A stretch of DNA of 42,363 nucleotides from Sandaracinus sp. (GTDB lineage: Bacteria > Myxococcota_A > Polyangia > Polyangiales > Houyiibacteriaceae), in NCBI GenBank assembly GCA_002699025.1, contig PABA01000034.1, forward strand, positions 1 to 42,363, written 5' to 3'. How positions within the stretch are numbered: the first letter of the stretch is position 1; each line of letters begins with the position of its first letter. A program made the translations under genes and the position numbers. Under the pieces are notes generated by a model. That model did no database searches, was not told the DNA's origin, and saw only the letters and a list, made by a program, of their open reading frames with translations. Shown here piece by piece: positions 1 through 8,613 of the stretch.

Positions 1-111
1 CCAGCGGGCCCGTGGGGCCCTCGGCGCGGCCTTCGGCCGCGTCACACGGGTCGGTTCTTCGACGCGACACGAACGCGGCTCCGTGGGGCCGGGCCACGGA
101 GGCAGACGCTG

Positions 112-176
112 GGGGCGCTCCCCTTCGCAGCAAGGTGACTTCGCCGCGTTCGCGGCCGGGGCGCTCCCCTTCGCAG
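112..176. repeat. 19-bp direct repeat
   Basis: GGGGCGCTCCCCTTCGCAG occurs exactly at 112-130 and again at 158-176, 46 bp apart. Each copy contains the imperfect self-complementary stretch GGGGCGCTCCCC. No function is assigned. Confidence 0.7.
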
Positions 177-289
177 ACGCCGGCCCGCCACCTTGGCGGC
201 TCCGGCGCTCCCCGGCCTCTCCCCACCTTCGCGGCGGTTTCCGCGCGCTTTGCTCGCGATCTCTGGCTACCGGCCGCCTGGGCTCGCGC

Positions 290-580
290 TGAAGCTGCGG
301 GCTCGCGCTACGGCTTGGGCTCGCGCTGAAGCTCGGGCTCAGGCTTTCGGCTCGCGGCTCGGGCTCCAGCTTGCGGCTCGGGCTTGCGCTCTCAGCTCGC
401 GGCTCGGGCTTCCGGCTCGCGGCTCGGGCTTCCGGCTCGCGGCTCGGGCTCAGGCTTTCGGCTCGCGGCTCGGGTTCCAGCTCGGCGCTCGGGCTTGGGC
501 TCTCGGCTCGCGTCTCGGGCTCCAGCTTGCGGCTCGGGCTCGCGCTTCCAGCTCGCGGCTTGGACTTCAGCTCGAGCGCT
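290..580. repeat. Degenerate GGCTCG/GGGCT tandem array
   Basis: About 290 bp built almost entirely from GGCTCG, CGGGCT and TTCCAG/TTCCGG blocks. The clearest unit is an exact 20-bp tandem duplication, GGCTCGGGCTTCCGGCTCGC at 401-420 and 421-440, followed by a further half unit. The array abuts the 3' end of the coiled-coil gene (stop at 584). The same words recur at about 28.9-29.2 kb after pilB, so this looks like a dispersed minisatellite family and not unique coding DNA. Confidence 0.7.
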
Positions 581-583
581 CGC

Positions 584-3500
584 TCAGCCGAAGCGCCCGA
601 GCACGCTCAGGAGCTCGCCGATCCGGTCCGCGGTGGCCGGGTCGCCGCTCGAGGTCGCGTCTCCGAGCAGCGCCTCGAGCCCGGCGCGGGCCTGCTGCAC
701 GACGCCGCGCAGGCTCCCCACGTCGCGCTCGAAGACGGACGCCCGGCTCTCTGCCTCGTCCAGCGCCGCCTCGCGGTCGCGGAGCGCCTTGCGCAGCCGC
801 TCCAGCTCCTCGTCGGCGTCCGGCTGCCGGGCGACCTCGTCGAGCTGCGCCTCGGCCTCGTCGCGCGCCGTGCGCTCCTGCGAGAGCTCGTCGTTCAGGC
901 GCGTCACCCGCTCCTGGAGCTCCATGAGCTCGCGCTGGAGCTCCTCCGCGTCGCCGGAGACGCCCCCCTCGGCCAGGCGCCGCTCGAGCGCCCGGATGCG
1001 ATCGTTCCGCTCCTCGAGCTGCGCGGTCAGGGAGCGGAGCAGCGTGTCCTTGTCGGCCACCTCACGCTCGAGGCGGGCCAGGCCGCCCTCGCCCTCCGCT
1101 GGCGCCTCGACGCCCACGGCCGTGATCTCGCTCTTCTCCCGCGGGGCGCCGTCCTCCTCGACGCGCCATCCGTCGAGGAGCGCCCGGAGCTCGCGCAGCG
1201 TCTCGAGCGCCCCCTCGCGGCTCGCGAGCTTCGCCTCGAGCCCCTGCACCGTCTCCATCGCCTCGCGGCGCGCCTTCTCCGCGGCGTCGATGGCCTCGAG
1301 CGTGTCCGCCTGCGCCTTGGCCTCGGCGGCCTCGAGCGCCGCGCGGAGCGTGTCCCGCTCCTCCCGCAGCGCGTCGCGCTCGGTCTCGAGGGCCTCGGCC
1401 TCCTCGGCCCGGGCCGTGAGCTCCTGGAGCTGGTCCCGCTCCTCCCGGAGCGCCTCGGCCTCGGCCGCCCGCTGCTCGGCCGTCGCCAGCGCGCCCTTCA
1501 GCTCCTCGAGCTTCCGCTCCGCGGCCTCCTTCTCGTCGACGGCGCGCGAGGCGTCGACCACGGCCTCGCGGAGGCGCTTGGCCTCGTCGCGCGCCCGGTC
1601 GAGCTCGAGGTCGTTCTTGCGCGCGACCTGCTCCTCTTCGGCCAGGTCGACCTGGAGGCGGGTGACGAGCGCGTCCCGCGCCGCGAGCGCCTGCGTGAGG
1701 TCGTCGGCCCGCGCCTGCGCCTTCGCGCGCTCCTCTTCGAGGTCGGCGAGGCGGAGCGTCATGTTCCCGTGGGCGGCCCGTAGCTCGGAGAGCTCGGCGC
1801 GGAGCCGATCGGCGGCGTCGAGCTCGGCGGTTCGCTCCTCCTCCGCGCGCTCTTCCGTGCCCGCTCGGGCCTGGAGCGCCTCGAGCGCGGCCTCGCGATC
1901 GGCCAGGCGCATGCGCAGCCCCTCGCGCTCCCCCCGGAGCTCGCGGAGCTCGACGGAGACCCGCGCGAGCTCCCGCTCGATGGCCTCGTCCGTGCCGGTC
2001 GGCGCGACCTCGCTCCGCTCCTCGGCGAGCATGGCGATGCGCGTCTCGTAGCCGAGCCGGAGGCCCTCCATGCGGCCCTCGAGGGCGCTCAGCTGCGCCG
2101 TGAGCCGGAGCGTCTCGACGCGGGCCCGGTCGCGCTCCTCCTCGAGGTCGGCGAGGCTGCCGCGGGCCGCCATGAGCTGGCCGGAGAGGCGCCCCACCCG
2201 GGCGGAGAGGCGCCGCTCGGAGTCCTCGAGCTCCTCGACCCGCCGCGCCAGCGCCTCGTCGACCTGGCCGGCGTCGTCGTCGCTCGCGCGGACCTCGCCC
2301 GCGCGGTCCTCGGTCTCTTCGACCCCGCCCTCGAGGGCGCCCGCCCCGCCGGCGCGGATCCGCGCCACGTCCAGCGCCTCGCGGAGGTCCGCGGCCTCGT
2401 TCTCCAGGCGCCGCACGGCCTCGCGCCGGTCCTCGAGGTCGAGCTCCACCAGGCGCATGCGCGCCTCGGCCACCTCGCGAAGCTCCCGCTGCTCCGCCGC
2501 CCGGGCCCGCAGCCCGCGGACGCGACCCTCGAGCTCCGCCTCGCGCACCTGGAGAGCCGCGAGCGCGTCCTCCGAGGCGAGCAGGCGCGCCTGGAGCTCG
2601 TGGTTGGTCAGCTCGGCCTCGGCGCGCGCCGCCTCGGCCTCGAGCAGCGGCCCCATCTGGCCCCCGCGGCGGCCGCGCTGGTGCTCTCCGAGCTCTTCGA
2701 CGGCCGCCCGGAAGACCCGCTCGCGCCGGCGCCGCTCGGCCTCGGCGGCCCGGAGCGCCCGGCCCCGGTCGCGGAGCTTCCGCTCCAGCCGCGCGATCTC
2801 CCCGGCCTCGGCCCGATCGGCGCCGTCGGCATGCTTGAGGGTCGCCCGCGCCTCGGCGAGCTCGCCCTCCATGGCCACGATCCGCGCCTGGGCCTGCTCG
2901 AGCCGGCTCTCGGCGCGCTCGAGGGCGTCCCGGAGCGCCTCGACCTCGCGGCTCCGCGCCGCGAGCGCGTCCTCGAGCCCGTCGACCCCCTCCGGCGCCT
3001 CGGCGTCGACGGCCGTCACGTCGAAGCGGAGCTCCGCGGGGATCTGCACGAGCAGGTAGGCGTCGAGGCTCGGGAGCTCGTCCGCCGCGATGCCGTAGAC
3101 GCGCACCATCTCGCCGGCATCGCGGCCGTGCACGAGCGCGCCGTCGAGCACCACGTCGGTCGCCACCTCCGCGCCGAGATCGGCGAAGGCGAGCCCGTCG
3201 AAGCCGGCCTGACCGACGACCCGCACCTCGCGGAACGACGAGGCCAGGTGGTCCCGGATCGCCGCGTAGGCGTCCTCGCGATCGGCCGGCGCGCCCACGA
3301 CCAGCGTGCCGTCGCCGAGGGCCTGGGCGAGCTCCTCGAAGCGGGCGCCCGGCTCCTCGAAGGCCGTGACGTCCGGCACCACGGCCAGATCGAAGCGCCC
3401 TTCGATCGCCAGCGGGCCCGGTTGGTAGAGGGCGACCCGCGCCACCCCACCGCGCCGGCGACGGCCGCGCCCGGAGGTGTCGAGGACCCGGACCTCGTCC

Positions 3501-3643
3501 GCCATGGACGCCAGGCGCTCGGCCGCGTCGCCGGGATCCCCGATCCAGAGGACACGGCGGCCGGTCGCCAGGGGCCCCAGCCAGACCGAGAGGGCCAGGT
3601 CCGCCGACCGGTGCGGGTTCGCGCGGGAGAGGTTCTGCGTCAT
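584..3643 (-). CDS. Long coiled-coil protein with methyltransferase-like N-terminal domain
   Basis: 1019 residues starting at ATG (3643). Residues about 1-215 look like a Rossmann-type class I methyltransferase fold: a strand followed by a degenerate glycine loop (VLWIGDPGD), then FDLAVVPD and alternating strands and helices. The canonical GxGxG is not intact, so this may be a non-catalytic pseudo-methyltransferase. From about residue 240 to about 990 it is almost unbroken heptad-like sequence rich in Glu, Ala, Arg and Leu, predicted to form a very long coiled coil, with a short C-terminal cap ending in LLSVLGRFG. No signal peptide or membrane segment is visible, so it is likely cytoplasmic. 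The layout of globular head plus long coiled coil recalls Myxococcus AglZ/FrzS-type polarity or motility proteins, but the head is different and no orthology is claimed. It is divergent from the DUF4175 locus and has its own promoter-like site. No good Shine-Dalgarno precedes the start. Confidence 0.85.
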   Translation of the reverse strand: MTQNLSRANPHRSADLALSVWLGPLATGRRVLWIGDPGDAAERLASMADEVRVLDTSGRGRRRRGGVARVALYQPGPLAIEGRFDLAVVPDVTAFEEPGARFEELAQALGDGTLVVGAPADREDAYAAIRDHLASSFREVRVVGQAGFDGLAFADLGAEVATDVVLDGALVHGRDAGEMVRVYGIAADELPSLDAYLLVQIPAELRFDVTAVDAEAPEGVDGLEDALAARSREVEALRDALERAESRLEQAQARIVAMEGELAEARATLKHADGADRAEAGEIARLERKLRDRGRALRAAEAERRRRERVFRAAVEELGEHQRGRRGGQMGPLLEAEAARAEAELTNHELQARLLASEDALAALQVREAELEGRVRGLRARAAEQRELREVAEARMRLVELDLEDRREAVRRLENEAADLREALDVARIRAGGAGALEGGVEETEDRAGEVRASDDDAGQVDEALARRVEELEDSERRLSARVGRLSGQLMAARGSLADLEEERDRARVETLRLTAQLSALEGRMEGLRLGYETRIAMLAEERSEVAPTGTDEAIERELARVSVELRELRGEREGLRMRLADREAALEALQARAGTEERAEEERTAELDAADRLRAELSELRAAHGNMTLRLADLEEERAKAQARADDLTQALAARDALVTRLQVDLAEEEQVARKNDLELDRARDEAKRLREAVVDASRAVDEKEAAERKLEELKGALATAEQRAAEAEALREERDQLQELTARAEEAEALETERDALREERDTLRAALEAAEAKAQADTLEAIDAAEKARREAMETVQGLEAKLASREGALETLRELRALLDGWRVEEDGAPREKSEITAVGVEAPAEGEGGLARLEREVADKDTLLRSLTAQLEERNDRIRALERRLAEGGVSGDAEELQRELMELQERVTRLNDELSQERTARDEAEAQLDEVARQPDADEELERLRKALRDREAALDEAESRASVFERDVGSLRGVVQQARAGLEALLGDATSSGDPATADRIGELLSVLGRFG

Positions 3644-3717
3644 GGAGAGAGCCAGGGAACGGGTCGACTCGCAAACGTCGCGCTCGGGGCTCCGCGCGCG
3701 AGACGGGTGCCCCGCGG

Positions 3718-3747
3718 TTTATAGTCATCGGGGCGATCGGGGGTCAA
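3718..3747 (-). promoter_or_regulatory. Sigma-70-like promoter for the coiled-coil gene
   Basis: On the minus strand, TTGACC (plus 3742-3747) and TATAAA (plus 3718-3723) are separated by 18 bp. Both are close to consensus and stand out in this GC-rich sequence. The predicted start of transcription leaves about 65-70 nt of leader before the ATG at 3643. Confidence 0.55.
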
Positions 3748-3828
3748 TGAGCGTGGCACGGCTGGGCTCCGCGGGGCGGCGCCGGGACGCGGGAGCGAGT
3801 ATGTTGCGACCTCGCCCCGGACCCTCCA

Positions 3829-6800
3829 TTGACCGCCCCTCTCCCACGCTCCTTGCCCACCGCCGCGCGCACGGCCGAGAGCCGCGTCCGCAGCCGCCTG
3901 GGCCGGCTCCGCCGCCGCGCGCGCCTGCTCCACGGGCTCCGCGCGAGCTGGCTCGCGCTCGGCGCGGGGGCCGCCGTATTCGGGGCCGCGAGCCTCCTGG
4001 CCGGCCCGGTCGCCGGCTGGGTCGGCGCGGCCTTCGCCTGGGCCGGCGTGGCGATCGCCGTGGGGCTGGCGCTCTGGGTCGGCCTCCGCCCGACGCGGGG
4101 TCTCGGCGGCGCGGGCGCGGCCCGGCTCCTCGCCGAGCGCGACCCGCAGCTCGCCTCCATGGCCCGCTCGGCGGTGGAGCTGGCCCGTACGCCCTCGGGG
4201 GCGCCGGAGCTGATCGCCGCGCACCTCGCCGAGGTCGATCGCCGGCTCGGGAGCGTGCGGCCGGCCGACGTGGCGCCCTGGCGCTGGCTGCGGGCGCCCT
4301 CCCCCCTCGCCGGCTTGGCCTTCGCGCTCGCCGTGCTCGGCCTGCTCGCGCTCTCGGACCGGGCCTCGAGCGGCGCCTTCGCCCTCCTCCATCCGGGCGC
4401 GCGCGTCGACGGCGGGGTGCACCTCGCGGACGTGGCGACGGACGTGCGGGCCGAGCTCCGCTTCCCGAGCTACATGCAGCGCGCGCCGAAGACCCTCGAG
4501 GGGGCGCTCATCGAGGCGCCCGTCGGCACGACCGTCGAGTGGTCCATGCGCCCCCGCCTCGACATCGTGCAGGCCTCGCTCGCGCTCGAGGGGCCCGAGG
4601 GCACGGAGCGGGTCCGGCTCCAGCCGGGCGAAGGGGGGCGCTGGAGTGGCCGCTTCGTGGTGCGCGCGAGCGGCCCCCTGGAGCTCCAGGTGCGCGACCT
4701 CGAGGGGCGCGACCTCCGGGATGCGACGCGCCGCTCGCTCCGGGCGATCGCCGATCGGGCGCCCCGGGTCACGCTGCGCGAGCCGACCCAGGACCTGCTG
4801 GTGGAGCTCCCCGATCCGGTCCTGCTCCGCTTCGAGGCGGAGGACGACATCGGGCTGGCGGCCATCGAGCTGGTGATCGAGACGGCGACCGGCGAGCAGC
4901 TCCGCCGGCCCCTCGAGAGCTTCGACGAGGCGCTCCTGCACGACGGCTTCACGCGGATCAGCGCGGCGGAGGTCGGCGCGCGGGCCGGGGACACGCTGAA
5001 GCTCTGGATCGAGGCCACGGATCACGACGACGTCGGCGGCCCGAACGTCGGGAGCTCGGAGAAGCGGCAGCTCACGGTGGCCTCCGAGTCCACGCGACGG
5101 GCCGAGGCGTTGGCGGGGCTCGAGCAAGTGCTCGACGGGGCGCTGAACGCGCTCGCGGATCGGCTCGAGATGCCGGTCCCGGAAGGCCCGGAGCCCGCCG
5201 CTCGGACCCGGCGGGAGCGGGTGCTCGAGTCCTCCCAGAGCTACGCCGATCAGCTCGAGGGGGTCGCGGAGCTCGGGCTCGCGGCGTTCGGGGGCGCGAC
5301 GGCCGACCCCTCCGTGCTCCGGGCGATGCGCCGGCGGCTCGGCCGCGTGCTGGCGAGTGAGGGGCGCACGCACGGGCGCTCGCTCGGGGCCTACCCACGG
5401 CGCGTGCGAGCCGACGCGGACGTGGTCGAGGCCCTCGAGGACCAGGCGCTCTTCCTGGCGGACCTCCTGGGGCGCGCCCGCCTCGACGACGCAGCGGCCA
5501 TCGCCCGGGAGCTCGAGGGGCTCCGGCGCGAGATGGCCTCGCTCTTGGCCGAGCTCCGCCGGGCGGAGAGCGAGGAGGCCCGCGAGGCGCTGCTCGGCGC
5601 GCTGGCGCGGGCCCGGGCGCGGATGCGGGAGCTCTCCCAGCGGCTCGCGGCCATGAGCGAGGACGTGCCCGGGGAGTTCGTGAACGCGGACGCGCTGCCC
5701 CAAGAGGAGGCGGCGGACGCGCTCTCCCAGCTCCAGGAGGCGGTCGAGCGGGGCGACCTCGAGGCGGCGGAGCGGCACCTCTTGGACCTCGAGCGGGAGA
5801 TCGACGCGCTCGCGCGGGCCCTCGGCGGGGCCGAGCAGGAGTTCGCGGAGGCGCGCTTCGGGCCGCGGGAGCGGGCGATGGCGGAGGCCCTGGATCGGCT
5901 CGCGGGGCTCGAGGCGGAGCAGCGCTCGCTCGGGGAGCGCTCGGAGGCGGTGCGGCGCGAGGCGGCCCAGCGGGCGCTCGAGGCCGCGGGGGGCGAGGCC
6001 GGTGAGGCGGCCCAGCAGCTGGCGGAGCAGGCGGCGGCGGCGCGGGAGGCCCTCGAGGAGATCCCGGAGGACGCGCTCGGGCCCATGGACGCGGAGGCCT
6101 TCGAGCGGGCGCGGCAGCGGCTGGTGGACGCGGAGGACGCGCTCGGCGCCGGGGACCTGGGCGAGGCGCGGCGGATGGCCCAGGCGGCGCGGGAGGACGC
6201 GGCGCAGCTGGCGCGGGATCTCGAGCTCTCGGCCCTGATGTTCCCCGGGCGCCAGGGGCAGGTCTCGCGGGCGGCGCGCGAGGCGCGGGCGGCGTCCGAA
6301 GAGGTGCGGCAGCTCGGCGGGGCGCTGGATCGGGCGATCCCGCGGCTCTCGGACTTCATGGAGGGGGCCCAGCGCGAGCAGCTGACGGAGGACGCGGAGC
6401 GGCAGCGCGCGGCGGAGGAAGCGGCGCGCTCGCTCGAGGAGGCGTTCCAGGACGAGCCGGACGGGGCGCCCCTCTCGCCGGAGGCCGCGGAGGCCGTGGG
6501 CGAAGCGCGTCAGGCCATGGGCGAGGCGCGCGAGGCGCTCGAGAGCGGCGAGCCCGTGGACGCCTCGCAGGCGCAGAACGACGCCGCGCGGAAGCTGACC
6601 GAGCTGCGCGAGCGGCTCGAGCGGCAGCAGCAGGATCAGCAGAGCGGGGGCGGCTCCGGCGGCGGCGAGGGGCAGGCGGCGCCGGACTTCCGGCAGCGGG
6701 TCGAGATCCCGGGCGCGGAGAACGACGAAGGCCCGCGGGCGCTCCGGCGGCGCCTGCTCGACGCCATGCGCGAGGGCGCGCCGCGGGGCTACGAGGACGC

Positions 6801-6834
6801 CGTGCGCCGCTACTACGAGGAGCTGCTCCGATGA
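3829..6834 (+). CDS. DUF4175-family membrane protein
   Basis: 1001 residues. The start is TTG at 3829; a second in-frame TTG at 3853 is possible, and neither has a clear ribosome site. After a basic N-terminus come two membrane segments (about 41-59 and 62-85) and a third (about 159-176), then a roughly 200-residue beta-rich region (about 195-390) with Ig-like character. A long Ala/Glu/Arg-rich helical region follows (about 400-930), then a Gln/Gly-rich linker (QQQQDQQSGGGSGGG) and a short basic tail. This order matches the large uncharacterised DUF4175 membrane proteins, which are known to neighbour MoxR/DUF58/VWA genes. Its biochemical role is not established. Its TGA overlaps the ATG of the peptidase gene (ATGA), so the two are probably translationally coupled. 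Family assignment is from architecture and context. Confidence 0.8.
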   Translation: MTAPLPRSLPTAARTAESRVRSRLGRLRRRARLLHGLRASWLALGAGAAVFGAASLLAGPVAGWVGAAFAWAGVAIAVGLALWVGLRPTRGLGGAGAARLLAERDPQLASMARSAVELARTPSGAPELIAAHLAEVDRRLGSVRPADVAPWRWLRAPSPLAGLAFALAVLGLLALSDRASSGAFALLHPGARVDGGVHLADVATDVRAELRFPSYMQRAPKTLEGALIEAPVGTTVEWSMRPRLDIVQASLALEGPEGTERVRLQPGEGGRWSGRFVVRASGPLELQVRDLEGRDLRDATRRSLRAIADRAPRVTLREPTQDLLVELPDPVLLRFEAEDDIGLAAIELVIETATGEQLRRPLESFDEALLHDGFTRISAAEVGARAGDTLKLWIEATDHDDVGGPNVGSSEKRQLTVASESTRRAEALAGLEQVLDGALNALADRLEMPVPEGPEPAARTRRERVLESSQSYADQLEGVAELGLAAFGGATADPSVLRAMRRRLGRVLASEGRTHGRSLGAYPRRVRADADVVEALEDQALFLADLLGRARLDDAAAIARELEGLRREMASLLAELRRAESEEAREALLGALARARARMRELSQRLAAMSEDVPGEFVNADALPQEEAADALSQLQEAVERGDLEAAERHLLDLEREIDALARALGGAEQEFAEARFGPRERAMAEALDRLAGLEAEQRSLGERSEAVRREAAQRALEAAGGEAGEAAQQLAEQAAAAREALEEIPEDALGPMDAEAFERARQRLVDAEDALGAGDLGEARRMAQAAREDAAQLARDLELSALMFPGRQGQVSRAAREARAASEEVRQLGGALDRAIPRLSDFMEGAQREQLTEDAERQRAAEEAARSLEEAFQDEPDGAPLSPEAAEAVGEARQAMGEAREALESGEPVDASQAQNDAARKLTELRERLERQQQDQQSGGGSGGGEGQAAPDFRQRVEIPGAENDEGPRALRRRLLDAMREGAPRGYEDAVRRYYEELLR

Positions 6835-8468
6835 GCTCGACACGCGCGAGGCGGCCCGGCCCGAAGAGGCGAGCCGCCAGGCTTCTTCTGCTGGCGGCGT
6901 CGGTCGCGGTGATGGGGGCGGTGATGGCCGCCACGAGCCCGGCCCGGGCGCTCCCGCGCGAGCAGGCGCGACGGCTCGGCGAGGTGGACCAGGCCCTCCG
7001 GGAGCTCCGTGTCGAGGACGCCGAGGAGCAGGTCGTCCCGCTCCTCGGGCGCCACGCCACGGACGCCGACGTGCTCCTCGCCGCCGCGCGGGTGCGCTTC
7101 CACCAGGGCGAGTACGACGAGGCCGTCGGCAAGCTCGAGGCGAGCCTGGCGCGCCGCCCCGCCGGCCCCCCGGAGGCCGATCCGCGGCCGGCCATGCTCG
7201 AGCTCTACCGCTCGACCCGCGACGCCACGAGCCGCTACGTGGAGGCCCGGAGCGAGGACGGGCGCTTCGTGATCCGCCACGCCCCCGGCCGGGACCGGCA
7301 CCTGGTGGCCTACGCGCTCCGGGCCCTCGAGGGGGCGGACCGGGCGCTCCAGGAGGAGCTCGGCTTCCGCATGCCCGGCCCCGTGCGGCTGGAGATCTAC
7401 CCGACGGCGCGCAGCCTCGCGGAGGTCTCGACGCTGAGCGTGGAGGCCATCGAGCGCACGGGCACGATCGCCCTGTGCAAGTGGGACAAGCTGATGGTCA
7501 CCTCGCCGCGGGCCCTGCTCCGCGGCTACCCGTGGATGGACACCATCGCGCACGAGTACGTGCACCTCGTGCTGACCCGGGCCTCGCGGGATCGGGCGCC
7601 GGTCTGGCTGCAGGAGGGGGTGGCCAAGTTCCTCGAGCGGCGCTGGCGCGAGCCGGAGGCCCGGCCCCACCTGGCGCCGGCCATGGACGCGCTGCTCCGG
7701 CGGAAGGCGCGCGAGCGGGAGCTGATCCCCTTCGACCGGATCCATCCGTCGATCGCGCTGCTCCCCTCCCAGGAGGACGCGGCCCTCGCGTTCGCGCAGG
7801 TCTCGACCTTCATCGCCACCTTCTACGCGGAGCACGGGCGGGCGGGGCTCCAGGCGGCCGTGGAGCGCATCGCGGCCGGGGCGGACGCGCGCGAGGCGCT
7901 GGCCGCGGTGGCCGGGGAGCCCTGGGCGCGGCTCGAGGATCGCTGGCGAGCCGGGCTGCGCGCCGAGGCGCCGCCGGACGACGCGCCGCGGCTTCTGCGC
8001 ATGCGCCTTCGACACGGCGAGGGCGAGGGAGACGAGTCGCCGGAGGTGGCCGAGCGGGCGCGGCGCTATCTGCGGCTCGGAGACCTGCTCTGGGCCCGGC
8101 GGCGGAGCGGGGCGGCCGCGCGGGAGTACGAGCGGGCGCTCGAGGTGGCGCCCGGCGACCCGATCATCGCCTCGCGGCTGGCGCGGGCGGCGGTGGCGGG
8201 CGGGCAGGCGGAGCGCGCCGTGGAGGCCCTCGAGCCCGTGGCGGAGCGCTACCCGGAGCATGCGCCGACCCAGGCGGTGCTCGCGCGCGCATTGAGTCTC
8301 ACCGGAGATACGGCGCGGGCCCGAAGGTTCGCCGAGCGCGCCATCCGGCTCAACCCCTTCGACCCGGCCCCGCACTGCGTCCTGGCGGAGGTCGCCGAGG
8401 ACGAGGCCGAACGGGCCACGGAGACCCGTCGTTGCCGGGAGCTCGGTGGCACCAGCGGCGCTCGCTGA
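6831..8468 (+). CDS. Secreted peptidase MA-like zinc metallopeptidase with TPR repeats
   Basis: 545 residues with a basic, hydrophobic signal peptide (about 1-40, likely cleaved after ARA). The gluzincin motif HEYVH lies at 241-245, and the downstream helix WLQEGVAKF supplies the likely third zinc ligand, Glu262. This arrangement is typical of peptidase MA-like (M61-related) domains. Residues before it (about 45-115) and after about 400 contain helical pairs resembling tetratricopeptide repeats (for example the RLGDLLWARRRSGAA segment). The protein is therefore probably a periplasmic or envelope metallopeptidase with protein-binding TPRs. The start overlaps the DUF4175 stop by 4 bp. Downstream, 145 bp with two hairpins separate it from moxR. 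The substrate is unknown. Confidence 0.85.
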   Translation: MSSTRARRPGPKRRAARLLLLAASVAVMGAVMAATSPARALPREQARRLGEVDQALRELRVEDAEEQVVPLLGRHATDADVLLAAARVRFHQGEYDEAVGKLEASLARRPAGPPEADPRPAMLELYRSTRDATSRYVEARSEDGRFVIRHAPGRDRHLVAYALRALEGADRALQEELGFRMPGPVRLEIYPTARSLAEVSTLSVEAIERTGTIALCKWDKLMVTSPRALLRGYPWMDTIAHEYVHLVLTRASRDRAPVWLQEGVAKFLERRWREPEARPHLAPAMDALLRRKARERELIPFDRIHPSIALLPSQEDAALAFAQVSTFIATFYAEHGRAGLQAAVERIAAGADAREALAAVAGEPWARLEDRWRAGLRAEAPPDDAPRLLRMRLRHGEGEGDESPEVAERARRYLRLGDLLWARRRSGAAAREYERALEVAPGDPIIASRLARAAVAGGQAERAVEALEPVAERYPEHAPTQAVLARALSLTGDTARARRFAERAIRLNPFDPAPHCVLAEVAEDEAERATETRRCRELGGTSGAR

Positions 8469-8549
8469 GGGACGATGCCCCGCGCCGATGCCACCACGCG
8501 GGAGTGAGTCGAACGACTGACTGAGCCCCGGGGGCGCGGCGCAGCAAGG

Positions 8550-8591
8550 GAGAACGGCATTCTCGCCGCGGAAAAGCCGTGCATCCGCGGC
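8550..8591 (+). terminator. Two consecutive hairpins between the peptidase and moxR genes
   Basis: GAGAA/TTCTC (8550-8564, 5-nt loop) is followed immediately by GCCGCGGA/TCCGCGGC (8565-8572 and 8584-8591, 11-nt loop). There is no U-tract. They could attenuate or terminate transcription, or process the mRNA, so that peptidase and MoxR levels differ. Confidence 0.35.
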
Positions 8592-8613
8592 CGGTCGTCG
8601 CTAGACCTACACC

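Larger units (their letters stand above)
1..583. other. Gene-free low-complexity region at the window start
   Basis: No gene is supported here. Open frames exist in several registers, but their translations are Arg/Ala/Ser/Gly-rich products of the DNA repeats with no recognisable domain. Positions 1-290 are GC-rich with a 19-bp direct repeat, and about 290-580 is a degenerate tandem array. The region lies downstream of the coiled-coil gene that ends at 584. The left side is cut by the window edge, so a gene further left cannot be judged. Confidence 0.6.

Noticed and set aside
12-927. Plus-strand open frames at the window start
   Set aside because: Their repeated SRLGLQLAAR-type translations come from the DNA repeat; no ribosome site or domain.
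1062-3728. Second minus-strand frame within the coiled-coil gene
   Set aside because: Arg/Gly/Pro-rich shadow; the chosen frame shows heptad periodicity and a promoter at the right place.
3640-6843. Long minus-strand open frame over the DUF4175 gene
   Set aside because: Its translation is Arg/Pro/Leu/Gly low complexity with no domain, whereas the plus frame has membrane segments and overlaps the next gene in operon fashion.
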